A stretch of DNA of 64,000 nucleotides from Alisma plantago-aquatica (Eukaryota; Streptophyta; Magnoliopsida; Alismatales; Alismataceae): the NCBI GenBank assembly GCA_963693085.1, contig OY856412.1, positions 344,398,957-344,462,956 on the forward strand, given 5' to 3'. A program made the translations under genes and the position numbers. Below, piece after piece: positions 22,122-35,614 of the stretch. Under the pieces are notes generated by a model. The model saw only the letters and a list, made by a program, of their open reading frames with translations. It was not told where the DNA came from and ran no database searches. Every line of letters starts with the position of its first letter. The first letter of the stretch is position 1.

Positions 22122-25100
22122 ATTGGTTCCTCACTTAATCTTTAGTAATTATTAAATATTACAAATTCCATAGAACTGAGGGAGTTATTAGAGGATTTTC
22201 TGAAAGACATAGGTGTCTAGAAAAGGATCACGTACGGGGGATGGCAATATTTTCCTCCGCACAGCTAGTCAGAATACGAGGACTCTCGAATCTGTGTGAC
22301 TACCTAGCAAATTTCTTAGGATCTGACTCAAAATAAGATACCTTTAGGACTCTCTCACCTATTTTCATCCCTTCTCAACCCTAATTCTGTTAATATCATA
22401 AGGTTTAGGGTGTTCTCTCTCCTCCTCACCCTATTGAGGATAGGGTATGCATGATTAGGTTAAGGAATCCTCCACCAAAATTAATAAAAAGCATGTAAAT
22501 AAGATGTCATGGACATAAGCTTAATAGTTTAAGTGTAAACTAAAGAATAGCTACATGATTATGTCGTATGACATGTGTTGTCATGAGAAACTTGAGGTTA
22601 GACCCTCTAGTCAGGAGGACGAGTACAGAGTTGGTGTTGGAGGTAGAGATCTCCATTAAAGGTATAGACCTGGTACATCCTCTGAGGATGATGCTAACCC
22701 TAACCCTAAGTGGTGGTTAGAGAGGGATGACATGATAGATTAGATGTCATGGTAGACCATGTGTGTGGGTGGACATGCTTTTAGTTTGGATACCCATGAC
22801 GATATGAGCCATGTGAGGTTGGTTGACCTAGTATCTTTGGTGACCCAACCCTGGGAAGGGTCATGTATGTCAGGGTGAAGGATAATTCCTCCATTGATGA
22901 TGTTAGTGATGACCATGTAGAAACCCTATGAGCTTATATGAGCATAATAAAGTTGCACCCAACGTACATTAGTAGGGTTGACAGTAGGCTAAAACCATGG
23001 CCAAGAGAGTATGTTGGATATCTTATGAGATAAGCATGAAGAGTTTTAGATAATCTTGGGCGAACATAGGTTTCTCTCATTTAGGTGTACGCTTGTGAGC
23101 TTGATTTACCTTAGAGAGAGGACCTCCAGTAGTATGGTTGTTGTAGAGTTAAGCTCTAGAGAGAGAGAGAGTAAGGCCAGAGCTAGAAGGTTGGAAGTTT
23201 AGAATCAGGGCTAGGAGAAACCCTGAGAAGTTGAGGATGATGTGACCTAAGAGGATGGTTGTGGTTTCCTCATGCATGATCCCTAGAGGCTGATGGTATC
23301 TTGGTTGCCTTTAGAGGAACCAAAACCTAGAGAGAGGATGCGACTACTGGTACCTATGTGCCTATGGTATAGGTGTTCAACTTTTAGGGATAGGAGGAAG
23401 AGTTCCTTAGATGATGAAGAGGTTTAGTAACAAGCTGTGAGGCCTTATACTTAGTTGGTTGTCCTTGAGGAGGACTCCACCCTGCGGTGTTATTCAAGTG
23501 GAATGATAATTGGAAGTGCATGCCGCACCTTGTACATGCTTGGTATGTGGTTATAGGGTTGATCATGCAGTTGGACATCAAAAAGGTGAACCTAGGGTTC
23601 CTATACCTAAGAGGGGGAGTAGTAGTGTTGGGTGTACCTAATGCTCATGAATAGATTTGAGTTTCCATTGATTTGAGCATGGAACCCCTCATGTTTGGAG
23701 GAAAAGGAAACCCCTTGGTTGAGGTGTATGTTTGTTGAACCCATGACCTATAAGTTGGTGACATGGGAAGGTATGATCTTGGTCCAATATTGAGGAATGA
23801 GAACAAGTATGACCTATCATGAAGACCTGGCATGGTTTAGTAGGTGGTATGCTTACTAGCTACGTGCCATAGTAGCTTGAAAGGGTTAAGCATGCTCGTG
23901 TGGATATAAACCTGAGACATAAGGACATTTGTGACCTTTGTTATCGAGATGTAGTTTCCTCCCATCCTGGGAGCAGACCCTTTTGTAGGGTATGAATCAA
24001 CTTTTGTTGGGTTTGAGGAAACCCTAAGAGGTCTCATAGGATCTTGAGAAGCTAATTGAAAAGTACATAGTATGAGAATGAACCTATAGACCCATAGATA
24101 GCATCTCTAAGTGCATGTGGATGTGCTACCATGGAGGTAATAGATATGGGACTTGACCAAGGTAGGCAGGTCACCATGACCCCTATGAAAAGATGAAAGT
24201 CAGGTCGTGAATGCAGAGAGAGATGATGGAGACTTGGGTAAGGTTCTAAGTTGGACATGTACTATGTTAGAATCCAAAGTCTATCCCAGGGTCAGGTAGG
24301 GATAAGACCGATGGATTTAGGAGTTACCTAATTCCCTAGTTGCACATAATCATAGGAATGGGAGGTAACAACTATCATTATCTGAGGGCCATGGGATAGG
24401 AGATCGATCACCTTCATGAATTCATGGGACCGAAAGGGCAGATAAGGAGGACACTCTCTGGATGCATAAGGGAAGAGGGATGACCCCAAAAATGTGGGTA
24501 CCCTACAGACCTAGAGGAGATGACCAAGGATTGTGCGTGGACCCAAGTAGGTTCGAGATCAGTTTTCCATGGAAGTAACTTTGATATCAAGATGATCCTG
24601 ATGTAGAGACATATGTTGCACGTTTCAACTTAGATTTGAAGGTGTACTGGCAATGTGGGATGTACCATCTCTACTCTTGGAATGGGAAGAACTCTATATT
24701 TGGACTGCAGCCAAATGTTTATTTCCTCTTGTTATGGGAGTGAGAGATAGGATAGTACACATGCCATACACCAAGGTTAAAGATGATGTGAGTTGAAACG
24801 TTGCTATAAGGTATGACGATAGAGATGACAATGTACCCGTGTGGAGTGTACGATGTGGTGGTGGTTTAAAAACACCAAGAGAACTAAGGTAGTCATTTTA
24901 TAAGGATGTTCTTATCATGAGCTGTATGGAATATTTGAGTTATACAAGGTTGAGTTCGATAACCAAGAGGATGATCTCTGAGTTTTCTTGATGAAGATAG
25001 ACTTAGAGTCCAAGATGAGATAGTAAGTGGAATACATGGAAGTGTATGTCTTCAACATTACCTAACACATAAGGATGTGAAGTGTTAATGGATGCTCTTG

Positions 25101-25790
25101 TTGAGAGGCATATATCTAGCTTAGCTAGTAGACAGGCTAGAAGAAGGGGTTAGGCGAACCCTAAGTTTGTGAGATATGTTTGGCTAACACTCAGATGTAA
25201 CGAGATTTGTTGATCAAGTTAGTGGTTGCCTAGTTATCCAGCCTAGGGATTTTCGTGATGGAAGGATGGTTGTAGAACCTCAGATGCACTTCTATGGAAA
25301 AGGAGGTGATGAAACCAACAACTAGAGTGTTTTAGGGTTTCTGAGGAATCAACCTTGAGGAATCATGACATTCATGACATCATGATTTTAAGTTCATCAT
25401 ACACCATGGTTCTACTAAGATAGTAAGTTGTGGTAGTACTTTGGATGCCTAAGATAAAATTTCATGTGGCTTGTCACCATGCATGCCAGGAGGTGAAGGA
25501 CAAACTCTAGTAACCCACTGAGTTGATATAGAGGATAAGAGTCGCCGAGGGGGGAATGGGAGTTCAGCACTATGGATGGTGTGGTAAGTGTCCCCTGGAC
25601 CGAGGAAGGTTAGGATGCAATGTGGGTTCTGGTAGATCACCTTACCTAGATGACATGATCTAAGAGAAAGAGAGAGAGTACTATCAAGGGATAGATCCAG
25701 TTGAACTACATATAAGAAAGAGAGATGGTTCAACTACATCATGATGCGAGTTCAAAGGTTCATGACTATGACCTAAAGATTCACTTCCAT
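22122..25790 (+). pseudogene. Decayed gag and N-terminal pol of E
   Basis: This is the expected gag, protease, RT and RNase H region. Stops are dense and no catalytic motif can be read with confidence. A gag-like stretch rich in polar residues sits near 22690-22800. The assignment rests on position between primer site and integrase relic. Confidence 0.55.
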
Positions 25791-26600
25791 GCAGTGGAAG
25801 TAATTACATGACGAACTTGATGCGAGTACATCTTATCACCCCTAACTGATGATTAGAATGATCCAGACTAGAGGGTCTGATGAGAGCATGTGTGCTCATT
25901 CAAGGTGATACATGGAGACAGTTTTGTCCTATGAAAGATGTGATGTTAACCACCATACCCAGTATCAGGATGTAAAGAAGATCTGTAAGGAAGGTTGTGT
26001 AAGTCACTGCTTCATTAAAATGATTTTGGTGAAGGGACCTCATGAAGGTCAGAAAAAGGCCACAGTGTGTGCAGAGGAAGTCGCTTTGATCATGTGATGG
26101 TTGAAAAAGAGCCCATGGGCGACATGAGTCATGAGTTGATGCCAAGTAGACTAACATGCAATTCACTATGGGAGAAAATGTGATACGAAAATCCGACCCC
26201 TCTGAGCTATAGCTGAGAAAGTTGAGCCCAGATACATGGGTCCATTTGGTAAGGATAGGTGGAGATGGTTATGTTTAGCCTTACCCCTCAGGATAATGTG
26301 ATGTATGATGTGTTCCACAAGTCTGATCTAGAGCACTATGTGAGGTACCCGAGCCATGGGCTGAGCAACGAACCTAGTGAGCTCCCATGGGAGGCTAATT
26401 TACCCTAAGTCACCTATAAGGGTACGAGATACCAAGGTGAGAGAGAGCTCAGGAGTAAAGAATATATATATATGGTAAAGGTTCTATAGAAGCACCATGG
26501 AGAGGATGAAGCCACATGGGAGATGAACACAGACATGGAAAAAGCATATCCTGAATTGTTTGTTTGATTGTTGATTTGAGGGCAAAATTCCTATAAGGAG
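25790..26600 (+). pseudogene. pol: Integrase C-terminus and chromodomain relic of E
   Basis: About 25810-25900 reads ELDASTSYHP, then IQTREGLMRACVL, matching the gypsy integrase blocks around TAYHPQTDGQ and IQTLEDMLRACV. About 26220-26250 reads PRYMGPF, the usual start of the integrase tail. About 26410-26570 reads RVRDTKVRE, then VKVL-stop-KHHGEDEATWE and AYPELF, which is the chromodomain-type C-terminus. The stop replaces the usual Trp codon. The frame is broken by several indels and stops. Confidence 0.85.
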
Positions 26601-26607
26601 TGGAGGA

Positions 26608-26714
26608 TGTTATAACCCCATTTTTCTAAACCATGTAATGAGATTGTAAATCTCCTTTTAAAAGATAAATGAAATCAATGGTTGATTTATTTGTTTGAGT
26701 TGAATGATTTGGGG
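26608..26714 (+). repeat. Truncated 3' LTR of E
   Basis: It begins TGTTATAACCCC and follows the 5' LTR start closely for about 105 bases, then stops matching near 26714. The rest has been deleted or displaced. Confidence 0.85.
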
Positions 26715-29078
26715 CAAATAGAGGAAAGATATGTACTACAACATCAAAGAAATTATAAAAAAATTAGAAGCTATATATGTATCACATCATTCATCAAGGT
26801 TCCTAAACATAGAATAGTTGATGATATGATACTATTACAATGCATACCTCATAAAGGTTCAAAATTTTATTTATCTTTACTTAAAAAATAAAAATTCGTG
26901 CAAAATTTTGTGATCAAACTCCTTAATATTGGGAAGTTATAACTAGAGTAAAAATTTGCATTAAACTGGCATTTATAGGTATTAAAGAGATACCTTATTA
27001 TATGAAATATAAGTTCATGAAACCCCAAAATTATAACATTTAGCAAAACATGGTTTTATCAACTTAAAAGACCACTTAAACAACAATTAAAATTAAATAT
27101 TATAAATTTGGTGGAGATGGAATGAAAAAGCCATAAATGACCCATATTTAGGTTAAAACCCTACTTATTTAAAAAATTTATCCTTATGCCCACAAAAATG
27201 GTTAATATTACTGCCATGGATAACCGTTTAATAGGGAATATGATAAGAAAAAATTGATATTTACCACTTTACTACTATAACAGATCATAAAGAGAAAGTT
27301 TAGGGGTTGCATGTAGAGAATGTAGGCATAGTAAACTAGGTGAAGCTATATCACTCACCTTAAAATGAAGAGAACTTGTTCCAAGAAAGAAACCTATGTC
27401 CAAGGCTCCAAACCAACCTCAAAGAGACCACCAAAGCGTTATGAAAGCTCCTTCAAGAATGATCTATTCTCAACTAGGTAAAAAAGAGAGAAAAGGAGGG
27501 ATATTTTACCTTATGAAGCAGTATATTCTATGGTTCGTTGTTGTTCTTAGTAAAATCAAGTATAAAAGAGGGAAAACAACAAACAAATAGAAGAATAATT
27601 TATCTTACATGATCTAGAGTTTTAAAATGGTATAGATCTTTAAATCAGCCAAAGTAATCTTGATCTTATTCTTTCATGGACCTACATATTTTCAATACAA
27701 GCACATTGACCTCCTTGGAGATCCTTTTGACCATCATGGATCCTATTCAGATTCTTCAATATCTATTGGGCGTCAAATGGTTCTTATGGTCAATGGGTTT
27801 GGGTTATATATATATGAAGGGGGTTGAAATGACAAACCAACCCCAAAATACCTGTCAAGTAACCCTCTTTTCCCTTCCATCGACTAACACCCATCATGGA
27901 TCACTCATCAACCTCCACATTTTGAGGTTCACCTCACTTCATGGACCATGATGTACCCACATTACACCCATTGATGCCCTCTCAACTTCACTGATTCAGG
28001 TTTTAGTTCATGACCCATTGAGATTCATATCAACTTCACATGGTGATGGTTCAAATGACATCCATGTATGGAAAAAACATCTTCAGTCATCGAGGATGTA
28101 ACAAATGCACATTGAGGTCCACTCTAATCTCCCCATTTGAGGATCCAACAAGGAACCATCTATGTACTTGATGAAATTTCTTCATAATACTTTTTATGCC
28201 TAAAATCAATGCTTGAATTGATCCAAATTTCATGCTTAATCAGCATTTTAGTCTTGTAATTGCATAATAAATGTATCTATATTTTTTAATATAACTAAAA
28301 CTAATTGAAAGTATTTTGTATCCTATATTGTGAATCATGGTTCATCTGTAACTTATACTACTGTTATTGACAAAAAAGGAACTCAAGAAGTCACAATTTG
28401 ACTCTCCACACAGAGGAACTTTATGTACCCCTTTGTGCATTGTGTGACCATGTCAAGCTGCCTATTAAAGCCTCCTAGTCTAGTACATGGAGTGTTGTAC
28501 CACTTAAGCATTGTGCCTAACATTAGTATATGCCAACATCAACAAATCTAAAGAGAACATTGTGCCCATCTCGAGCATGACATGCCCAACATTAGTAGCC
28601 ACAACTCACTCGATTACAAGCATACCTCATCCTAACCAGCCAACTACTTAACTAGCAATATCATTAGCAACTATTCAACAAAACCACAAACATTTCATAT
28701 CATTTTATTGACATATTATGTCAAGTGATTATCAAATCTGACCCTTTTACAATTGTAGAGGTGCACAACATGTTTAACCCAAGGCACATCATACGACAAC
28801 ACAAAAGTTGGAAAATATAATGTCCAAAAAATTGTTTATCATTGGATATGTTTCATTTGATAGCATTCTAGACATGAGAAATGAGGGAAAGGTGACTCAT
28901 AAAATGACTCTAGTCAAGAAGAGGATAACTGAAATAAGAAGAAGGCTTCAACTGTTGATTTCCCTCTCTCTCAACTTGAGAAAATTCAACTATAGCTTCT
29001 TAGTATAGAATATCTCAACTTGCAGTGTTGTATTTCATTTTTTTCCTTCTTCATTATTCGTATTCATTAAACCCATGT
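26715..29078. other. AT-rich stretch, no gene seen
   Basis: No conserved frame found. A TATATATATGAAGG sequence near 27805 followed by C-rich, CATGGA-repeating DNA (27670-28060) resembles an eroded LTR core but has no partner in the window. Confidence 0.45.
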
Positions 29079-30849
29079 TGTTGGTAGTTTTCCCCCAAGA
29101 TCCATCAATATGATGATTATAAGGGTACACTTTGTAATTGATTTGATTACTAATAAAGAAAATTCTATTTATTATGTTTGCTTCAAAATGAGATAATGGA
29201 TAACTATAATAATATCCAAAGAATGTATGAATCAATGAAATGTGATTATGGGTTTAGAAACTAAACATGAGATCGTGTGTATACTATCATTATTGATTCT
29301 TTTCTATGTCCCTAGTGGAATGTCACTGTCAAAATTAGGACAACAACAATACATTAAGACTCGTATGTGTGTGGACTGATGACTACCATATTAATAGTCA
29401 TGATACTGATATCAAGTGAAACAAGTGTACATCACATGCCCCACTTGATAATGATGCATGGAAGCTAGAATGGTAGTCAAAATCATATATCAATGTCACT
29501 ATAATAATAACATGTTGTTCAATGTACTTTAACAGTTATAACCATGACCTTCAATAACGGTTGATATGCATGTAGTGTGTGGGTGCAATATGACACATGC
29601 GCAATATGAGTGATGTATATGGAAGTTTTTCATGTTGAAATGATATCTTGACTACTTGATGAGTGAGACTATTAAATGAATATCCATACACATTGTAGTC
29701 AATATGTGATATCTAGCTCATGAATATCTCAACAAGTTGGTGTGATTTCTTGACCACTTGATTAAGGAAGGAAGATTGAACATTGAAATTATGATGTTCC
29801 ATGCCTTAGAGTAAATAGGTATATTGAAGATAAAGAAAAATATATGATCAATGTAAATGTATCACAATACTAGGTTGAAGTTGTTGTCCAACTTCATTCA
29901 TTACTTAGGTGGAAAGAAAGTATTGGTAGATACCAATCATTGACTATGAAATCATAATATGATTAGAAATATTACAAACAAAATGATGTCGGGAATGTAG
30001 GCTTAAAAGCATAGGATGCATATGGAAGAGAAGTATAATCATGGACTCGTGGTTAATTACAATATAAAAGGATTCTATCCATTATATGATTTATGGACTG
30101 ACTGGAAGCCTACTGATCCAATTGCAATGTCCAATCACCTGATTGGATAGACCAATCGATCAACGGGGTAGTCCACTTGGTTATCTGAACTGAAATAAAC
30201 CTAGTACTTCAACTAGACATTGGTATCAGCAGAAAGGACAAGATCAGACCAATCGATCAACTACACAGACTAGCCAACGAAATGGACTGGATCAATAAGT
30301 CGGCAAACTTTTTCTAGTAAGTTTTGATACTTCCCACTCACGTGGTTGGATGGGCCAGTCGGAAGACTAGTTATTTGGGATACAGTCGTTGAAATGTGGC
30401 ATGTTGGTTTTCAGTTCCCATCCTTACTATAAATAATACTTACTTGCATGTCCTATGAAAAGGGGCACGACGGACATATTTTTCATTGTACCTTTTAACA
30501 TGTAACCTTGGCCATCATTACACACAAGGAGAGAGAGAAGGAAAGAAAGTGCAAGTCTGATACATTGCAAATGAAAAGCATGCTCCTTCCTACCAGCTCT
30601 TGAAGTGTGACATGGAGTTCTTATCATCTACTGGGACAATATAGAGATACATACACTTTTGTGACTACATTGAGATGACTTGACATTTGGTATCCATCGG
30701 GTATTCTGATAACATTGAGTATACTTTGGGAGACGGTACACCTCACATATATCCTACTTGATATATTGTTGTGAAGGGGTCTACTTGTGGGAATGTTAAT
30801 TAAAGTTTTGTTGCTTCTACTGAGCTTGTCGCCTCCACAATTCCCAATA
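29079..30849 (+). repeat. Solo LTR-like relative of the A/B family (D)
   Basis: It starts TGTTGG and ends CCCAATA. Blocks in the A/B order include GTCCCTAGTGGAATGTCACTG (~29308), TTAATAGTCATGATACTGATATCAA (~29390), the TTGAAGTTGTTGTCCAACTT run (~29875) and a TATA-like CTATAAATA (30427). The promoter-upstream zone carries ACCAATCGATCAAC-type motifs in place of ACCGATCGG. No matching second LTR or internal region is seen. Confidence 0.6.
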
Positions 30850-33664
30850 GTAGTATTCTTACAACCCAGACCTTACTGTACTAGTAGTTTGGGAGTTTGC
30901 CATAATTTTAGTATTAATAACACTTTATATTATTAACTAATTGATTTATGTTTTTTTACCTTAAACTTTCTCTTATATAATTTCAAAATCATGACTTGAG
31001 CATACCATAAGAATTGGACCTTGGTTGATATAGTAATATCTATAAAAGGCCATACAGTGTTTTACTCGTCTAAACATGAGACCCTACCCTTTATATATAA
31101 GCATTAGATAAATCATGGTATATGAATTTTATAATTAAGATTCATTTTTACTGTGTTTGTGAGACTAAAAGACCAAAAACTTTAATGTAAGTTTGACCAA
31201 GAAACTCAATATTTTCATAGATTTATCAAGGACAACAACCAAAATATGTGAAACTTACGCCAGCAAATAAATGAGGGGGAGAGCAACTTCCAGTGTCTAT
31301 TTCATTTAAATATAATTTTTTTATTTTTTTTAGGTTATTATCATGTACTCAAAGGTGAGAGTTACATTAATTATTCATTAGTTTCTAATGCATTATGGGG
31401 AATATATTATGTTGTGTATTGTGTATTAACTATTAAACTAACTTAAATATGAATAATTTTTTGAATTTGTTTATTCGATTAATTGCTAGTTTGGACAGTG
31501 AATATTGGCTATAAAACACTACATATATCAGTAATGAAGGTATTCAAAATATTATGACCAACTATATTTCTTAATTGTATTGCATGTAAGTATAGAGATT
31601 ATAACAGTCACTAAAAGTTTGTTGGAATAGTAACTGTAGATTTTAGTAATATTAAACTACAATTACATACATAAATATACACATAGAATAATTTGTAAAA
31701 GATAAACTATGGTGAATCAGTTAATTTTGTTAACCACACAAAAAGATAGTTTTATTTAATAAATGAACCACTTACAAAAGTACTCAAACAAATTAAAAAA
31801 TTAGATCAAATTAACTAAATTTTCTATGAAAAATGAATCACAGCTAATTAACCATAGGATATATCAATTATGACTACCTTCCACTCATTGTGAGATGTAC
31901 AAGTGTTCGTTAATGTCATTCTCATGGTAATTCGAATGTAAAAACTAAAGATTCCAAAAGTACGATGAAAAAGTATTTCAGAGAATAAAATGTAGTATAT
32001 CATTTTTTATATATCAAATTATATATTTTATGAAAATATCATAACTTCTATAAAAAAATGAGGATATATATGTATTTACTTATAAGTGTAATATATCTAT
32101 ATATGGTACATTGAACTTATAGGTGAAAATATTGGGCCAATAAACCTATTTTCCATAGCGCCTTGGGCTAGACCCATTAGGGTAATGCTGACTTACAACA
32201 ACCATGTTTGAGGGGGGTAATACCCCACACCAGTAGTCGCAAAAAACATAACAAATGCAATTACAAATCAAATCAATTTTTATTTTCTAATTTTTGCATC
32301 AAGTGCTGGAAAGAAAAGAAGTCAAGGAATAAGAAAGAAGAAAAGGAAAGAAGTAAGTGTCACTTTGGTTTCTTCAATGGTCTCTATGTCGACTTCTTCA
32401 CCATCATCTCTATTTTTATCCACCTCGATATTTTGTACAAGGCGTGTTTTCCCAAGAAGTCATTTCATTTGGTGACATATTGAGTAGATATAATCTATTT
32501 CTCTTCCTTTTGTTTTGTATTCTTCAAATATTGTGTCAAAAACTTGAGAAAATATTGTATCTATTGATTAGTGGATTTCTTCACTGGGCTTTGACCCCGT
32601 GATTTCTAACTCAAAAGTTGTAAGGGTTTCCTTTGTAAATCTTGGTGTTTTTATGGTTTCTTGTTTGCGTGTTTATTTGATATGTTCTTATGTATGGATT
32701 TTGTCGATTACGTTGTTATTTTATGTTTCACATGTTGGATATTGTGTACCAAGTCCATATGTGTAGGTTCTTCTGTAATATTTTAGTATTAGAGATGCAC
32801 ATTGTGGCGTACAACAACCCCTTTAAGTGGTATTATAGAAGTATTGGGTAATATGGAGTAGATGTGGAGCACAAACAATATGGTGAAATTGGTAGATTAA
32901 CATCCCACTTTTCACTTCATGTAAATATCATAGAGCGGAAGCATTCTTACTCTAGGGAGTTCCACAGTTTGTTGATCATAGAAATTTCAATAAATCAAAC
33001 ACTTTGCATTGAATGAAATCAGATTCATACATAGTTCTTGGGTAAAAGATAACAAAAAGTAGTTTGAAATATAAAATCTTATCTACTTGTTAACAAGAAT
33101 ACACATAATTTAAATGGTATCTAAACCTCTAGATTGATTTGGTAAATAAACCCCTCAAGGCAAAACTTGAAAAGATCCTAGTCTTCAATTGTCCTTGATA
33201 CACTTCACTTTCTGCAAGTCTGTGCTGACATCAAAAAGTTCCTAGGTTTTTATTATAAACTATTATTAAAAAACCAACCAAATAATGATAATATACATGA
33301 TTTCTTCTTGAGAAAGCATTCATAGTTCATGAAATCTACTCATGTGCATAATCATAAATAAACATCCATTAAGCTAAAACTACTTGTGTCAATCATGCAT
33401 GGTCCACTTACCTATATTAAACATTCTTACGTCAAGTCCTCTGACTTTATTGAGTCTTTAATCGCATATTAATTTAATTAAAATCATAATGTGTCCATGG
33501 GTTCATAATCACAAAATCCTAATCTTGGTTTTTGAGGTATTGATGTGACTGAATGTGTAAAACAATGTTTGAAAATAGGCTAGATCGATAAAAAATCAAA
33601 AGTGTTTTGAAACAAATATTTTTGCATATTTTTCTAATAATCCAATAATTCACTAAAGCCTTTC
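30850..33664. other. AT-rich stretch with a possible copia LTR end
   Basis: Mostly AT-rich and without a gene. At 32120-32790 the order of a T-rich core, AAATCTTGGTG and TTAGTATTAGAGAT (~32783) resembles the end of a copia LTR plus a degraded initiator-Met primer site. No partner LTR was found, so this is weak. Confidence 0.3.
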
Positions 33665-33681
33665 AATAGGAACGCTAGGGT

Positions 33682-35187
33682 ATGGAAGCGGAGTGGGGGG
33701 CGGCGGCAGCGGGCGATCCAGGAGAAGCAGATGGTACAACCTCCATGGGGGCTACGGAATCACCAGAAGATAGGAACAAGAAGGATCGCAATCCACAACA
33801 TGAATGCATCCATGAACGATGTTCCAGAAGTCCAGGAAGAGAGAGGACTGGCCGCGCCGACGTGCAACAAGGTGTCAACGCCACGAGTGCAGGTAAAATC
33901 TGCATCCCGAACACGGGAATAGAGTTCCATTATGGAGGCATGCGAGGGTCGTCCCAACTAAGGAATCAAAGCGGGGAAACACAGAAAGATAGTGGCGGTA
34001 CGATCACCCCAGAGGACGTAGGCGGTACACCCCCACTGGGGCTTCTCCCACCACTTTTAGGTAGCACCCAGGAGGAGCAGGCCCCCCCGATACCTCAACC
34101 TGCAAACGCATGGGGGAAAAATAGATCCAGACCCACCACTAGTACAACACTGAATGGATCAACCGACCTATTCCTAAACAAGTTGTTTGAAGAGCATCTT
34201 GATCCAGAGGCGGTGAATATCTACTTTTCAGACGAACAACCAGAAATAAGGATCGACCCAATGTATGAAAAATGCCTTGTCAGGTCATGGCAATATGTCG
34301 TCGTCGTGAAGGCCATGGACCCAACTTGGGTACATGACCCTAAGAGACCGCGTACGAGCCATGTGGAGCTTAGTAGGAAAGTATAACATCTATGAACTGG
34401 ATCTGAATCACTTCGTCATTAAACTATCGTGCCAGAGATATTACGAGTTGTCCATGACAGGCGGTCCTTGGAAAATTTTTGGATGCAACCTGTATGGGAC
34501 TGGCACCCTTCCTTTATTCCTTCAGCTGATCCGCCGAGGAAAGTCGTCTGCTGGGTTAGGATTCTGAACCTACCTCTACACATGTACATCCAAACTATCT
34601 TCAACTGTATAGGCACGACTCTCGTTAGGCTGGCCAAGGTCGATGACCATACCATACAACATACTAGAAGCAAATTTGCTCGCCTCGTCGTCGAACTAGA
34701 CACCACAACAGACTTGCCGGCCAACATTGTTATCAATGGGTTAGAATTTGAAGTAGAAAATGAAGGATTTCCATTTAAATGTGCAACTTGCGGAGAAGAA
34801 GGCCATACATCTGTGCAATGCTCCGCAAGGGTTGTGCAGTCGGAAGCTAACAGAAACGCACCACCCCCAACTACAGACAAACCCACTACAAATCCTGACA
34901 ACCCGTGGAGAACACAGAGACACATGCGGGGTCACCAAGGGAAACAACAGGCTACTGGAACAATTATGAACAATACCAATCATACGAGGAATCGATTTAA
35001 TGATCTTACAGTAGAAGAAGAGCCGTTTGAAGCAACCATGAACACCAGCCAACAAGGAAAGCAACCGACAGAAAAGTCTACGGGACACAGGAACCCTAAA
35101 ATTTGGAGGAAGAAGAAGATAGTGGACACTATAGAGACAGCTAAACAGAAGGGGAAAGCTCTCGGGGATATCACAAACCAACTTTAA
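33682..35187 (+). pseudogene. LINE1 ORF1, DUF4283 and zinc-knuckle protein, frameshifted
   Basis: The RNA-binding ORF1 protein of plant L1 elements. The N-terminal ~200 residues are low-complexity and polar. The DUF4283 region spans about 34150-34700, with WVRILNLPLHMY near its end. A CCHC knuckle CATCGEEGHTSVQC lies at about 34781-34822. A basic C-terminus ends at the stop at 35187. The frame leaves at about 34320 (the next part is read in the +1 frame to about 34480) and then returns, so two nearly compensating indels break the DUF4283 domain. The last ~230 codons are open. Confidence 0.85.
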
Positions 35188-35614
35188 CAACCTACAGAAG
35201 TCCATGTACAAGGCGCGCAAGCGAATAAAACACCAGACCACACGGCAGTGAACCCGGAGATCGATGAGGTGATCGAAGTCATCCCGAACGCAGAAGAACC
35301 TGTGACCACCACTGCCACAACGCAAACCATCCGCAGTAGAAAGAAGAAACGTGACACTGACATCTCGGCGGAAAATACTACTACTCCCAGAAAATCCATG
35401 AGTGGGAAGATGTTTAAGGGAAGCTGAACAAAGATGAAGCGGCTGGCGGCTGTGAAATCAGCAATAGAAAGAATCAGAAGAATCCCAAGACTCAGAGTTA
35501 GCTTAGATGTTGGGGTCATGCTGGACGTCTTAAGTGGTGCAGATAACAAGGAGAACAATGAAACTCAAAATTAACTTCCCTTTTACCAGATTTTTCAGTT
35601 ACAATCCTTGTGTG

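Larger units (their letters stand above)
19193..26714 (+). mobile_element. Ty3/gypsy chromovirus relic E
   Basis: A 2.9-kb 5' LTR (19193-22107), an initiator-Met primer site, a decayed gag-pol, a purine tract (AAGGAGTGGAGGA, ending 26607) and the first ~107 bases of the 3' LTR are present. The remaining 3' LTR is missing, replaced by unrelated AT-rich DNA. Integrase C-terminal and chromodomain traces place it with chromoviruses, most like the Tekay/Del group. E lies in R1b. The target duplication cannot be checked because the right end is lost. Confidence 0.85.

Noticed and set aside
24841..25060. Readable RT catalytic motif in element E
   Set aside because: I looked for a DD-containing block in all three + frames and found none that could be defended; the pol relic is named from integrase and chromodomain parts only.
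27676..27951. 91-codon frame near a TATATATATA sequence
   Set aside because: The TATA-like run lies inside the frame itself, the product is low-complexity with no known motif, and the surrounding DNA looks like eroded repeat.
30850..30865. Primer binding site after LTR D (GTAGTATTCTTAC)
   Set aside because: Only the first half resembles the initiator-Met site and no internal retroelement sequence follows, so D is treated as solo.
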